Below, in pieces: positions 35,898-44,970 of a DNA stretch of 64,000 nucleotides. This stretch comes from an uncultured Saprospiraceae bacterium (GTDB taxonomy: Bacteria; Bacteroidota; Bacteroidia; Chitinophagales; Saprospiraceae), in NCBI GenBank assembly GCA_937928405.1, contig CALFWZ010000026.1, positions 1 through 64,000 of the forward strand, given 5' to 3'. A program made the position numbers and the translations under genes. Below the pieces are notes generated by a model. The model did no database searches, was not told the origin of the DNA, and saw nothing but the letters and a program-made list of their open reading frames with translations. How positions within the stretch are numbered: position 1 is the first letter of the stretch; each line of letters opens with the position of its first letter.

Positions 35898-36593
35898 CTA
35901 GTTCTTGATCTTCGTTTTTAATATGCCATTCGAGTATTCTATGAAATATTCCTTATGCTCATGCTTCACCATCGCTTTCAGGGGAGATGGCTGAATTGCT
36001 AAAGTAGTAGGAAACCATTCTTTTTTTAATTCATAGTTTGGCAATAAAAATAAACCATGCTCATCTCCATTTGTTCCAAATCTTAATTTATCTCCTTTCC
36101 AAAATTTTGTTCCTATTTCTTCTTCGAGTTGTTTATTCAATTTTGCTACCTGGTTTGTTGGTATTCCGATTTCATTGACAGATAAAATATTGGATAACCC
36201 AAATGTATTTTCTCTTTTATTTTCTAGATTATATCGTACAATGAATTCTACAATATTTTTACTACCATCATAGAAATATACAGCATCTGCATTCCAGCTT
36301 TCAAATCGCTGAACAATTCTTCCATTCTCGATTTCTATGATTGACAAGCGATCTTTTAACCAATTTATGGCCTCCGCTAATTGATTGGAAGGTATTAAAA
36401 AACAATAATGATAGCGATAATTTTCAGTTGATCTTTCGAAGGTCAATTTTGTCTTTCCGATTTTTACGGTAAAACGATTTGTTAACAATTCTTCTATCTC
36501 AAAACCTAAAACTCGACCATAAAAGTCAATCTCTGCTTCTAGTTTATTTGTATAAAGTGTTAACTCTTTTATCTCCATTTTACCGCTATCCAT
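35898..36593 (-). CDS. VOC superfamily (glyoxalase/dioxygenase-fold) protein
   Basis: About 231 residues with a vicinal-oxygen-chelate module starting MEIKELTLYTNKLEAEIDFYGRVLGFEIEEL and ending in NIVEFIVRYNLE, then a second half that reads as a degenerate repeat (VNEIGIPTNQVAKLNKQLEEEIGTKF ... HEHKEYFIEYSNG). The open frame begins with a TTG at 36659 that overlaps the TPR gene. I chose the ATG at 36591-36593; the ATG at 36578 is also possible. The reaction is not predictable from the sequence. Confidence 0.65.
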   Translation of the reverse strand: MDSGKMEIKELTLYTNKLEAEIDFYGRVLGFEIEELLTNRFTVKIGKTKLTFERSTENYRYHYCFLIPSNQLAEAINWLKDRLSIIEIENGRIVQRFESWNADAVYFYDGSKNIVEFIVRYNLENKRENTFGLSNILSVNEIGIPTNQVAKLNKQLEEEIGTKFWKGDKLRFGTNGDEHGLFLLPNYELKKEWFPTTLAIQPSPLKAMVKHEHKEYFIEYSNGILKTKIKN

Positions 36594-36652
36594 CTTTTTA
36601 TTGACCAAAGGATCTTGGAAGGTATGAATAAAAATTAGAAAAACCTTAGTTT

Positions 36653-37165
36653 TTAGCAAAACCGTTCCATGGCGATTTTGGCATCTGAATATCCTTGTTT
36701 ATATAATTCTTCTAATTCGCTTTTTCCGATTTCTTTTTGTCCATCTTTTATCTTGGTTACGGCTCTATTCATCATAAAATCTGGCCTATCGGGACAATAG
36801 GTTATTGCCAAATCGAAATGTTCAATCGCTCTTTTGAAGTCTGGTTTAGCGAATTGCTCAATTGTTAACCAGATCCCTAAATTATTATGAGCAATTCCAT
36901 TTTCCGGATTAATGTCAATCGCGTGTAACCAATCCGAAGAGGATAATGTGGCAACACCTTGACTAAAATAAATATCTCCTCGAAAACGGTATATTTCGGA
37001 TAGAAAATATTTGTCCGGTGTTGATTTTTCTTTTTCAATTTTTATAGCTTCAGAATAAAGGTCCACCGCTTCTCGAACATCTTTTGAATTGGCCGCTTTT
37101 TCAGCGAGTACTTTTGAGTCTTCCTTTGGATCCTCTTTTTTGTTCTTTTTAAAGAAATTGAACAT
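36653..37165 (-). CDS. TPR-repeat protein, unknown function
   Basis: 170 residues. A lysine-rich N-terminus (FNFFKKNKKEDPKEDSK) is followed by about three tetratricopeptide repeats (AVDLYSEAIKIEKEK; GIAHNNLGIWLTI; AIEHFDLAITYCPDRPDFMMNRAVTKIKDGQ). Cytoplasmic. It starts 12 bp after the stop of the large repeat protein and overlaps the alternative start of the VOC gene, so these genes may be co-transcribed. No partner can be named. Confidence 0.7.
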   Translation of the reverse strand: MFNFFKKNKKEDPKEDSKVLAEKAANSKDVREAVDLYSEAIKIEKEKSTPDKYFLSEIYRFRGDIYFSQGVATLSSSDWLHAIDINPENGIAHNNLGIWLTIEQFAKPDFKRAIEHFDLAITYCPDRPDFMMNRAVTKIKDGQKEIGKSELEELYKQGYSDAKIAMERFC

Positions 37166-37177
37166 GGCTTAAAGTTT

Positions 37178-40006
37178 TTATTTTAATAAAGTTATATCTC
37201 CTTCGAGCAATTGAGCATTTCCATTTCCGGAAACGTATTCCACAAAATAAACATACACACCAAGACCTACTGGTGCTCCTTTGTGTGTCCCATCCCACCC
37301 AATAGCAGCAGGGTTGAAGTTTTGCGCTTCAAACAAGGTAGCACCCCATCTATCAAAAATTTTAAACACCTTAAATTCACCCGTAAAATCTGGATGTGGA
37401 TAAATTTTGAACAAGTCATTAGTTCCATCGCCATTCGGCGAAAATGCATTTGGAATATATACAGGACAATCTTCTTGGGGAATTATAAATGAGGTATCTA
37501 CTAAACAGTTGAGTTCATCCATCATTTGAATATCGTATAGGCCAGGTGATAAACCCTCATAAACTACATTGGGTCGAAAACTGCTCCCATTTAGAGCAGT
37601 TTGAATTAGTCCAGTTCCTCCTGTCGCATCAATCCTCAAACCTCCATCACTTTCTCCACAAACTGATGCATCACTTTCAATGGAATTAATGATTAACTCA
37701 GAAGAACTTGCTATTGAAATATCATTTGTTGTAATACAATTGTTGTCATCCCTAATTGAGATGGTATAATCACCAGAAGTCAAATTCAGAAACGATGTCT
37801 CTTGTTGATAATCTATTCTATTAATTGAAAATTCTAAACTTCCACCAGTTGACTCAATGATTATGGAGCCATTGGGCTCACCGCAGGAAGTAGGCATTGC
37901 CTCTATTGTTTGTGCCAAAGGCAATTCGCTCGATTCAATGGTTATCATTTGAGTGGCTTGACAGTCGTTGGCATCTTGAATGACAACTTCATAATTTCCT
38001 GCTGATAGGTTTTCAAAATTACTTGAACTTTGAAAGTTTAGACCATCCATAGAATATTGTACGTTATTTCCTCCCATGACCGTTATCGAAATAGTTCCAT
38101 TATCTTCCCCGCAAGAGGTTTGAGTAATGTCAATATTGGCTATAGAGGGAGGTTCTTCCGCTTCCACCTCCACTTCTAATGAGGCGATACATCCTTCTGC
38201 ATCTTGAACAAATAAAACATAATCTCCTGCCAGCAAATTTTCAAATATACCCGTCGCTTGAAAATTAATCCCATCGATAGAGAATTCATAAGGAGGTATT
38301 CCTTCACTTCCTTGAATCTCAACAATACCATTACTCTGATTACAAGTTGTTAAACTTTGTTGAACCAGCATAATTATTGGATTCCCAATTGACTGGATTT
38401 CAGCTAACTGATCGTCCGAGCAGCCGTTAGCGTCCATGACAGTGATGGGATAATCCCCAACCGAAAGATTCTCAAAAATATTACTTGTCTGGAAGTTGGT
38501 ACCATCAATGGAGAATTCCAAGGCTCCAGTTCCACCATCCGCCAAAATAGTGAGGGAGCCATTCGCATTGTCACAGGTAGCGTTTACAAAAGCAACATCT
38601 GTAATCATGGGTGCGTCTGCTGATATAATTTCTGCACTATTTGTTGCAATACAATTATTGTCATCAATAACCGTCACCGTATAGTTGCCAGTTGGAAGAT
38701 TGTCAAAAACATTACTTACTTGGAAGTTGGCTCCGTCAATCGAGTATTGCAAAACTCCCGTTCCGCCATTCGCTAAAATGGTGAGGGAACCATTAGAATT
38801 GCCACAGGTAGTATTTACAAAAGCAACATCTGTAATCATGGGTGCGTCTGCTGACATTATTTCTACGTTTCCGGAAGCATTACAATTATCTTCATCAATA
38901 ACGGTAACCGTATAATTGCCGATGGGAAGGTTGTCAAAAAAATTGCTTGCTTGAAAGTTGGTACCATCAATGGAATATTGCAATGCTCCCGTTCCGCCAT
39001 TCGCTAAAATAGTGAGGGAACCATTGGCATTACCACAGACAATATTGACCGGTAAAATATTAGTAATGACGGGAGAATTGACGGTTGTCAAATTAACATC
39101 CACAATTTCATCACAACCATTGCTGTCGTTGATAACAATCGTATAGTTGCCTGCTGAAAGATTATCAAATGAACCAGATGTTTGAAAATTTACGCCATCA
39201 ATGGAATACACGATCTGCCCAATACCTCCGTCTGCGTCTATTTGAATGGAGCCATCATTCAATCCACAACTTGGATTAATTGCCGTCGAATCCTGAACTA
39301 CGATTGGAGAAGAGGCAAAAAATTCGAAGGTACTCGCTCCACCTCCGGCCTCTATATTTAATTGACAAACATAATTCAACGAATTATTCTCAAAATCAAT
39401 TTCGTATATCTGTGAATTATTATTGGTTAGAGCATATGAACGAACATCGTTGCAACCCTCCGCATAAGATACGATGCCAAATATATTACCTGGAACATTT
39501 TCGTCAATAATAACACTACTATTGCTTGGGTTATCAATATCAATTAAGGCGATTCTATCGTTACTGATGGCGGCATAAAGATTTCCTTCAAAAAATGTTA
39601 AATCACCCGTTGCTTCATATCCAAAATCTCCATGATAGATCTCAGTATCGGTTGAGATATCATAAGACCATAATTCCCCACTACCACCAGTTGTATAAAC
39701 AAGACCATCACTTGCGATGGTTAAAGAGTTAAAATTTTGTCCATTAAAATCATGAATAAAAGTGATACTACCAGTAAGTGTATCTATTTGGTAAAAATTT
39801 CCATTCCCTCTTATGCCATATAGGTTGCCATTCGGATGAAATGATATGTCAAAAACTTGAGCTTGTACCTCTACCACAAATTCATAGGTACAATTATTAA
39901 TATCTAACCTGAATAATTCGTCGTCGGTGGTACTAACATAAATTACTTGCGCAAAAACCTTGGAGGCGAAAAATATTAATAGGCAAATTGTTAGGATCTG
40001 CTTCAT
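37178..40006 (-). CDS. Large SprB-repeat surface protein with T9SS type B sorting domain
   Basis: About 942 residues from the ATG at 40004-40006, which begins the signal peptide MKQILTICLLIFFASKVFAQ; an upstream ATG at 40063 would give an atypical leader. The N-terminal ~240 residues look like a DUF6923-type beta-propeller (YVSTTDDELFRLDI). Nine or so SprB-like modules of ~76 residues follow (CGNANGSLTILANGGTGALQYSIDGTNF type). Three central copies are nearly identical at DNA level with a 228-bp period. The last ~90 residues (YIPNAFSPNGDGTNDLFKIY) form a type B sorting domain. It is probably a cell-surface adhesin of the gliding-motility type. Confidence 0.85.
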   Translation of the reverse strand: MKQILTICLLIFFASKVFAQVIYVSTTDDELFRLDINNCTYEFVVEVQAQVFDISFHPNGNLYGIRGNGNFYQIDTLTGSITFIHDFNGQNFNSLTIASDGLVYTTGGSGELWSYDISTDTEIYHGDFGYEATGDLTFFEGNLYAAISNDRIALIDIDNPSNSSVIIDENVPGNIFGIVSYAEGCNDVRSYALTNNNSQIYEIDFENNSLNYVCQLNIEAGGGASTFEFFASSPIVVQDSTAINPSCGLNDGSIQIDADGGIGQIVYSIDGVNFQTSGSFDNLSAGNYTIVINDSNGCDEIVDVNLTTVNSPVITNILPVNIVCGNANGSLTILANGGTGALQYSIDGTNFQASNFFDNLPIGNYTVTVIDEDNCNASGNVEIMSADAPMITDVAFVNTTCGNSNGSLTILANGGTGVLQYSIDGANFQVSNVFDNLPTGNYTVTVIDDNNCIATNSAEIISADAPMITDVAFVNATCDNANGSLTILADGGTGALEFSIDGTNFQTSNIFENLSVGDYPITVMDANGCSDDQLAEIQSIGNPIIMLVQQSLTTCNQSNGIVEIQGSEGIPPYEFSIDGINFQATGIFENLLAGDYVLFVQDAEGCIASLEVEVEAEEPPSIANIDITQTSCGEDNGTISITVMGGNNVQYSMDGLNFQSSSNFENLSAGNYEVVIQDANDCQATQMITIESSELPLAQTIEAMPTSCGEPNGSIIIESTGGSLEFSINRIDYQQETSFLNLTSGDYTISIRDDNNCITTNDISIASSSELIINSIESDASVCGESDGGLRIDATGGTGLIQTALNGSSFRPNVVYEGLSPGLYDIQMMDELNCLVDTSFIIPQEDCPVYIPNAFSPNGDGTNDLFKIYPHPDFTGEFKVFKIFDRWGATLFEAQNFNPAAIGWDGTHKGAPVGLGVYVYFVEYVSGNGNAQLLEGDITLLK
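38450..39210 (-). repeat. In-gene tandem repeat, 228-bp period
   Basis: Three to four consecutive copies of a 228-bp (76-codon) unit inside the SprB-repeat gene. For example, ACATCTGTAATCATGGGTGC starts near 38598 and again 228 bp later near 38826. The central copies are far more alike than the outer modules, which suggests recent duplication or gene conversion and possible copy-number variation between strains. Confidence 0.8.
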
Positions 40007-40161
40007 CTGTTTTAGTTTTTCTTTATATGGAAGTCGTTTAAAGAAGTTGTTTAAAAACTTCATTCGTCATCAGCAACAAGATACGTCTAAAATCCAAGAA
40101 GTCAATTCTTCGTTACTTTGTTTTTGACTAAATTTTACATAGTAAGCGACTAGGTAGAAAT

Positions 40162-40182
40162 ATTGAATATCCAATATTCAAT
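40162..40182. promoter_or_regulatory. 21-bp palindrome, possible operator (copy 1)
   Basis: ATTGAATAT, three bases (CCA), then ATATTCAAT form a perfect dyad upstream of the SprB-repeat gene start (156 bp away). A near-identical dyad lies at 48884-48904. No downstream T-tract is present, so a terminator is unlikely. The binding protein is unknown. Confidence 0.4.
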
Positions 40183-40262
40183 GACCCTTTTATCGCGAAA
40201 ATTTACAGTGGAGACCAGAATTATACCTGAACTAGGATACCGTTAGTCTTTTTAGTCTTTCA

Positions 40263-41249
40263 TCATTCTTTCTTGGCCGCTTCAATTTTCTTGGTTCGTT
40301 CTTTATGCTTTTCTAAATCCCAAGTCATATCCCAATGGCTGATATAATTTTCAATGGTTCCCAATCCAACTTTTGCGCGTCTTTCGTTTACTTTTTCGGG
40401 TTCGATTAGTGGCGAAACATAATGTTCTCCTGTATCTTCATCTCTTCCAACTTGGCTGCCATAAATCTGTCTTTCTCCTTTTCCTAAAGCGACTCTATCT
40501 TCTAAAAGTGCCAAACTGCTGGCCCTGGCATTTCCCAATTTGACTGCTTCTCTCATCATTGGTAAATACTTTTCTTGCGTTGCTTGATCGGAATGTTGGA
40601 TAACCAAAAACAAGGTAGCGTTTCCTTGATTTCCAATTATCTTTGGTCCCAGCCAGCCACGTTCATCTAAAATTTCTTTGACTTTAATAAGGTTAATAGA
40701 ATCTTTTTCGCTGATTATTTTCCAATGTGCCTTCATTTCATCAGATTCCCATCCATACTTTTCTTCTATAGTATTTATTTCTTGTCTATACTTTTGGTCT
40801 TCTTCATAAATCGTTTCTAAAGTGGCCACTAAAGGCTTATCTAAATCTTTTTCATATTCCTCCTTGTTGGCTTTAACTGTGCCAATTAACTTCGTCCATT
40901 CTTGATTCGCATGTAAAGATGCTAAGTCTTCATCAGCAGAAATATGGTCTAAATTTTTATACAGAATTTTTGGATTTTCTGCCAAGTAGAAAAGGTGATA
41001 AAAAGAATTTTCTTGATCACCTGAAAGCGCATAAGAACAAGCCGCATTATATCGATCATTCGGATATGCCTTGCCATCTAATTCATCAAAAGCCTTTTTG
41101 TACATTTCAGCAGACTGTTTAAAATCTTTAGCTTGGTATAAACTATAAGCCTCTTTGACAAATTCCCCATATTTGTTTGGGGTCTGGCCGTAGACTAGGC
41201 TGCAGAAAAGTAGTGCAATTGCAATGGAAAGTAATGTTTTAATTTTCAT
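40263..41249 (-). CDS. Secreted TPR-like protein with DUF6624-like domain
   Basis: 328 residues with a signal peptide (ends VYGQ). Residues ~22-120 form a TPR-like helical region (YKKAFDELDGKAYPNDRYNAACSYALSGDQENSFYHLFYLA; LASLHANQEWTKLI). Residues ~135-315 match the DUF6624 pattern (DQKYRQEIN; ILDERGWLGPKIIGNQGNATLFLVIQHSD; YLPMMREAVKLGNARASSLALLEDRVAL; YGSQVG). This combination is frequent in Bacteroidota and of unknown function; probably periplasmic. Confidence 0.7.
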   Translation of the reverse strand: MKIKTLLSIAIALLFCSLVYGQTPNKYGEFVKEAYSLYQAKDFKQSAEMYKKAFDELDGKAYPNDRYNAACSYALSGDQENSFYHLFYLAENPKILYKNLDHISADEDLASLHANQEWTKLIGTVKANKEEYEKDLDKPLVATLETIYEEDQKYRQEINTIEEKYGWESDEMKAHWKIISEKDSINLIKVKEILDERGWLGPKIIGNQGNATLFLVIQHSDQATQEKYLPMMREAVKLGNARASSLALLEDRVALGKGERQIYGSQVGRDEDTGEHYVSPLIEPEKVNERRAKVGLGTIENYISHWDMTWDLEKHKERTKKIEAAKKE

Positions 41250-41471
41250 TTTTTGTTTGTTTTAGTTTTTAAAAATGCTGTCTGGTGGCTCTTTTGGGCC
41301 CTTAGTTAAAGCTCGCAAAACAGATAGACATTATTCTACTATAAATTTAAGCAAAAAATGGCGGAAAGCGGTGATTTACTTATGAGAAAATTGTTAATAT
41401 GGTGGAAGGTTTGAGGAATGGGAATGATTGGGTCAGGTTTTAGTATTGTTCAGCAGACTTTTAAATTACTT

Positions 41472-42863
41472 TTACAGATAAGAGGGCGGTTTAAAGTTTG
41501 AAGGGTTAACTTTTAGTCCATCGACAAGTTGGTCTAATGATTTTTGGAAATTCTCATTATCTTTCCACGTTCGAAAATCGCCAATAATGTACCTTTTAAC
41601 TTCAACTTTCCAAGGACTATCCCATTCCTTAAATATATAATCATCAATTGTTATTGGAATAATTAAATTTACTTTATCTTCTTCTTTTTTACCCTTATTA
41701 TATTCTTTTTCTTTTAGAAGAATTCGTTCTAATTCACGTTCTACCCACCAACTAGTCAATGATTTTTCTGAACAAATAAGGAGTAGTTTGTCATAATGCT
41801 TTATAGCTTGATCAATTATCCTGATAATTCTATCTCCAGGTTTGGTTTCTTTTTCATCCAACCAACAACGAACGTTCCTTTTTTGTAAACCATCAAATAA
41901 TTTTCTAGCAAAAACCTTGTCTTCTCCAGAATGACTTAAAAAAACTGGAAATAACAATATCGGACTATCATTTTTTAACTCAACTACTTTATAGGCAATA
42001 TCCGTTATTTGATCGGGAGTAAGTCTCAACTTATACAAGTTAATTGTTTCTATTTCCCAGTCACTTAAGCCCACTCCTTTTAGAAATTCTTGCGAAATAT
42101 TACCTTCTGACTTTATGAAAGTTTTATTAGAGATAGTTGATGGAGCACCATGATTTATCTTGTCTAATCCTTTAATTTCTCTTAAATCGACATCATCAAT
42201 TCCTGTATAACCAAGTAATATATTCCTTATGTTAGCCTTTTCTAAATTCGATCTAGCTATTCTTGCTCTAAAAAAATCTGCATTTTCCAAATTTGCACCA
42301 TAAAAATCTACTTCTTCAAGATATGATCCGCTAAAATCAGTTTTTTTATGATTGGTGTTGCTTAGATCAGCACCTCTAAATACAGTTTTATATAAAGTAC
42401 TATTATTGAAATTGGCTCCATGAAGTTTAGCACGTGAGAAATCTGTTTTAGTGAGATCCGATCTAGTCATTTGTGCTTCACTAAGATTGGCATCTTTAAA
42501 AGTTGCATTGCTTAGGTCTGCTCCAACAATGTCAGTCATTGCATAAAAATCTGGACCATAAATTTCAACAATACTAAGATCAGCATTATTTAAATTAGCC
42601 CTACAAAGTATGGCCTCTCGTAAATTTACTCCTTTAAGACTAGCATGGGAAAGATCAGCTTCAAATAAGTTAGCCCCATTTAAATAAGCACGATTTAGGA
42701 TTGCATGTGAAAGATTTACATTATATAGTTGAACATCTTTTAAAATTTTACCACTTAGATCAGAGTAACTTAGATCAGGTCTAATATCATCATTAGTCTT
42801 CCGCCATTCATTCCATTTTTTCACACCTTGATTCAATATCTTTAAGTGTTCAATATTTGCCAT
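41472..42863 (-). CDS. Pentapeptide-repeat / TIR domain protein
   Basis: 463 residues, no signal peptide. Residues ~25-225 consist of pentapeptide repeats (A[DN]LSx) forming a right-handed quadrilateral helix. A linker (~230-305) precedes a TIR domain (~308-455) with FPVFLSHSGEDKVFARKLFDGL, RCWLDEKETKPGDRI and SWWVERELERIL. E377 sits where the catalytic glutamate of NAD-cleaving TIR enzymes lies. It is probably an NAD-consuming effector or a signalling adaptor. A defence role is inference; no cOAD/SIR2/STING-type partner gene is adjacent. It is separated by 210 bp from the end of the T6SS block. Confidence 0.8.
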   Translation of the reverse strand: MANIEHLKILNQGVKKWNEWRKTNDDIRPDLSYSDLSGKILKDVQLYNVNLSHAILNRAYLNGANLFEADLSHASLKGVNLREAILCRANLNNADLSIVEIYGPDFYAMTDIVGADLSNATFKDANLSEAQMTRSDLTKTDFSRAKLHGANFNNSTLYKTVFRGADLSNTNHKKTDFSGSYLEEVDFYGANLENADFFRARIARSNLEKANIRNILLGYTGIDDVDLREIKGLDKINHGAPSTISNKTFIKSEGNISQEFLKGVGLSDWEIETINLYKLRLTPDQITDIAYKVVELKNDSPILLFPVFLSHSGEDKVFARKLFDGLQKRNVRCWLDEKETKPGDRIIRIIDQAIKHYDKLLLICSEKSLTSWWVERELERILLKEKEYNKGKKEEDKVNLIIPITIDDYIFKEWDSPWKVEVKRYIIGDFRTWKDNENFQKSLDQLVDGLKVNPSNFKPPSYL

Positions 42864-43073
42864 AGAGTGATCTTTTCTAATTTTTAATATTTTCGGTATA
42901 TTTTTCTGGTGTCTAACAAGCTATCGAAGCTCTGGGCTAAAAAACTAAGGAGCTTGTATAGTTATACGCTACAGAAAGCTAAAGAAAAAATCGGCAAAAA
43001 CAGTACTTTATAGGTACAAAAAATAAAAATATCACTTCATCCTTTGACAACAAAATTCAATCAACCCCACCCT

Positions 43074-43877
43074 CTATCTTTCCAAAAGCCCCCTAACCTT
43101 CCCCTCCAACTGCGAAATACTTGCTTTAATATTCCGCTTCTCTTTTTCCACTTTCTTTTTTCCGCCAACAAAATTGGTGGATATTTTATCTACACCAGTG
43201 CTAATCTTTTGAATATCTTCTTTTAACATCGCAATGGATAGTTTCATATCGCTTTTGTAAGCATTGACTTCAGGGGTACAATCTTTGGTGGTGGTGGAAA
43301 CAGCCGGAGCACTGCCACCGCCACCACTACTTTTTGCTGAATTGGCGGCTTTCGCAGATTTTAAGTCGACTAACATCGCCGCCATTTCTTTTTCTTTGGT
43401 CAGGACGGTCATCTCCATTTTATTTTTTTCATTTTGCAGGGCTTCGTTTTCTTTTCTTAGCATCGATAATTCTTGGTTATATTGCTTCATCTGATCGTCA
43501 GAGGCCTTACCCGTTTGTTCAATTAGTTCATAATAATCATCTGCCATTTTCATAAAATGGGAAACGTCTTTGTAAACAGCGGTGGTATCATCTGTTGGGA
43601 ATAATTTTTGATAAAGACGAATCTTTTTATTCCTAGCATCTGCGCCATCTTTGTCTTCTTTAGTTTGATCAAATCGACAAAGTGCTTTACTTAATTCCGC
43701 AAAGTCGGCAAGGATGATTTCTTTCTCTTGCAAGGAAATAAATTCCTGGCGAGGAATATCTTCTGTCTTTTTCATCGTCCGTACAAACGCCGTACAACAA
43801 AGAAATAATAACAGTAAAAACAGGCCTGCAAAAGAGGCCATAGAAAGTCGTCGATTACCTTTATTTTGTATGGACAT
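43074..43877 (-). CDS. tssO: TssO-like T6SSiii membrane protein
   Basis: 267 residues: a short cytoplasmic N-terminus, one membrane helix (~13-33, MASFAGLFLLLLFLCCTAFV), then a periplasmic helical domain (EFISLQEKEIILADFAELSKALCRFDQ ... ETADDYYELIEQ-like), a coiled coil (~130-175) and a C-terminal coiled coil. Size, topology and linkage to T6SS genes fit TssO, one of the Bacteroidetes-specific proteins thought to replace the TssJLM membrane complex. It starts 3 bp after the phosphatase gene and is the last gene of the downstream T6SS block. A generic coiled-coil membrane protein remains possible. Confidence 0.6.
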   Translation of the reverse strand: MSIQNKGNRRLSMASFAGLFLLLLFLCCTAFVRTMKKTEDIPRQEFISLQEKEIILADFAELSKALCRFDQTKEDKDGADARNKKIRLYQKLFPTDDTTAVYKDVSHFMKMADDYYELIEQTGKASDDQMKQYNQELSMLRKENEALQNEKNKMEMTVLTKEKEMAAMLVDLKSAKAANSAKSSGGGGSAPAVSTTTKDCTPEVNAYKSDMKLSIAMLKEDIQKISTGVDKISTNFVGGKKKVEKEKRNIKASISQLEGKVRGLLER

Positions 43878-43880
43878 GTT

Positions 43881-44945
43881 TTATTTATTTTGATTTGATA
43901 TCGAATTTTCTTCTAAAAGTACGGTATCTACAGGAATTACTTCTTGTGGTGCCCCCTCAGCATTCGTAAAATTATTTTTTAAGATAAAAAAATTATTACC
44001 TTCTTTATTTCCGTAAAAAAGTCCAGTCAAAATGATTCCAATCACTAAAAACAACGTAAAAAACACCCTAGAAGTCTTTTTGCTGACTTTAATATCTTCC
44101 ACCTTGACATGATGTTCCTCTTCATTAAACTCATTAGAAAATGATATTTTTCGTTTTTCTGTAGAGGAATTTTTTAAGGGGGTTTTCCTTGTCATATTCG
44201 TCTCTTCTTGAAGAACATCTTTAACTTTAACAAGATAAGCAGAATAATTATCTCTTGAGTACTGGACACAAACGTCTCGAATCATCTCCATCTTTGCTGC
44301 TTCGGAATCCTTACCATTCAGGATGGATAATAAGTCTTCATCCGCCAAGGCACTCCAAACGCCATCACTACAGAGAAAGAAATAATCATGGGGTTGAACA
44401 TCTTCAATTAATTGTACATCCAAAGTGATACTTCTGATTTCTTCTCCTTGGATAGCACGGGTAATCACATTCGATTTTGCCGTTTTTGCTTCTTCCCATT
44501 TCCCCATTTTGATCAAGTCATTCACCAAAGAATGATCGTAAGTACAGAATAAAACCTTATTGCCACGAATATGATAGACCCTACTGTCGCCCGCATGTGC
44601 GATAATGGCTCCATAATCATTGAGTTGCAAAAAAGTCATGGTAGTGGCCATCCCTTTATGCTGGCGATTATCATAAATAAAATCATCAATTTTAGCTTGC
44701 GCTCGATGCAGGGTTTTATGTAAGCTTTTTAAGTTGGCTGTATCCTGATCAAAATCAGTCCCAAAAGTTTCCGCTACGATCTGACTGGCTAATTCTCCTT
44801 TACTCGCCCCTCCTACTCCATCACAAACCAAAAAAGTCCGACTGCTCGAATCAGCTGACGCAAGATGCGGGTAAACGAAATCCTCGTTTACTGGGCGTCT
44901 GCCTTTTTCGCAAAGTGCAATAGGTGGAAAAATATTTATTTGCAT
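43881..44945 (-). CDS. PP2C-type Ser/Thr phosphatase with C-terminal membrane helix
   Basis: 354 residues. The PP2C domain (~1-245) shows the metal-binding motifs GRRPVNEDFVY, LVCDGVGGASKGELAS, IAHAGDSRVYHIRG and FLCSDGVWSAL. After a charged linker, one membrane helix (~295-315, FFTLFLVIGIILTGLFYG) puts the catalytic domain in the cytoplasm. It lies 25 bp downstream of the kinase gene and next to an FHA gene, the classic PpkA/PppA/Fha set. It should reverse kinase-dependent activation of the secretion system. Confidence 0.88.
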   Translation of the reverse strand: MQINIFPPIALCEKGRRPVNEDFVYPHLASADSSSRTFLVCDGVGGASKGELASQIVAETFGTDFDQDTANLKSLHKTLHRAQAKIDDFIYDNRQHKGMATTMTFLQLNDYGAIIAHAGDSRVYHIRGNKVLFCTYDHSLVNDLIKMGKWEEAKTAKSNVITRAIQGEEIRSITLDVQLIEDVQPHDYFFLCSDGVWSALADEDLLSILNGKDSEAAKMEMIRDVCVQYSRDNYSAYLVKVKDVLQEETNMTRKTPLKNSSTEKRKISFSNEFNEEEHHVKVEDIKVSKKTSRVFFTLFLVIGIILTGLFYGNKEGNNFFILKNNFTNAEGAPQEVIPVDTVLLEENSISNQNK

Positions 44946-44970
44946 AGTTTACAAATTTAGAGATCAGTGT

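Noticed and set aside
38450..39210. Regular repeats that might suggest a CRISPR array
   Set aside because: The 228-bp period keeps the reading frame and encodes SprB-like modules; units are too long and have no unique spacers.
42900..43030. Inverted AAGCT/AGCTT words in the gap before the TIR gene
   Set aside because: Arms are short and interrupted, with no T-tract; no terminator or RNA structure could be supported.
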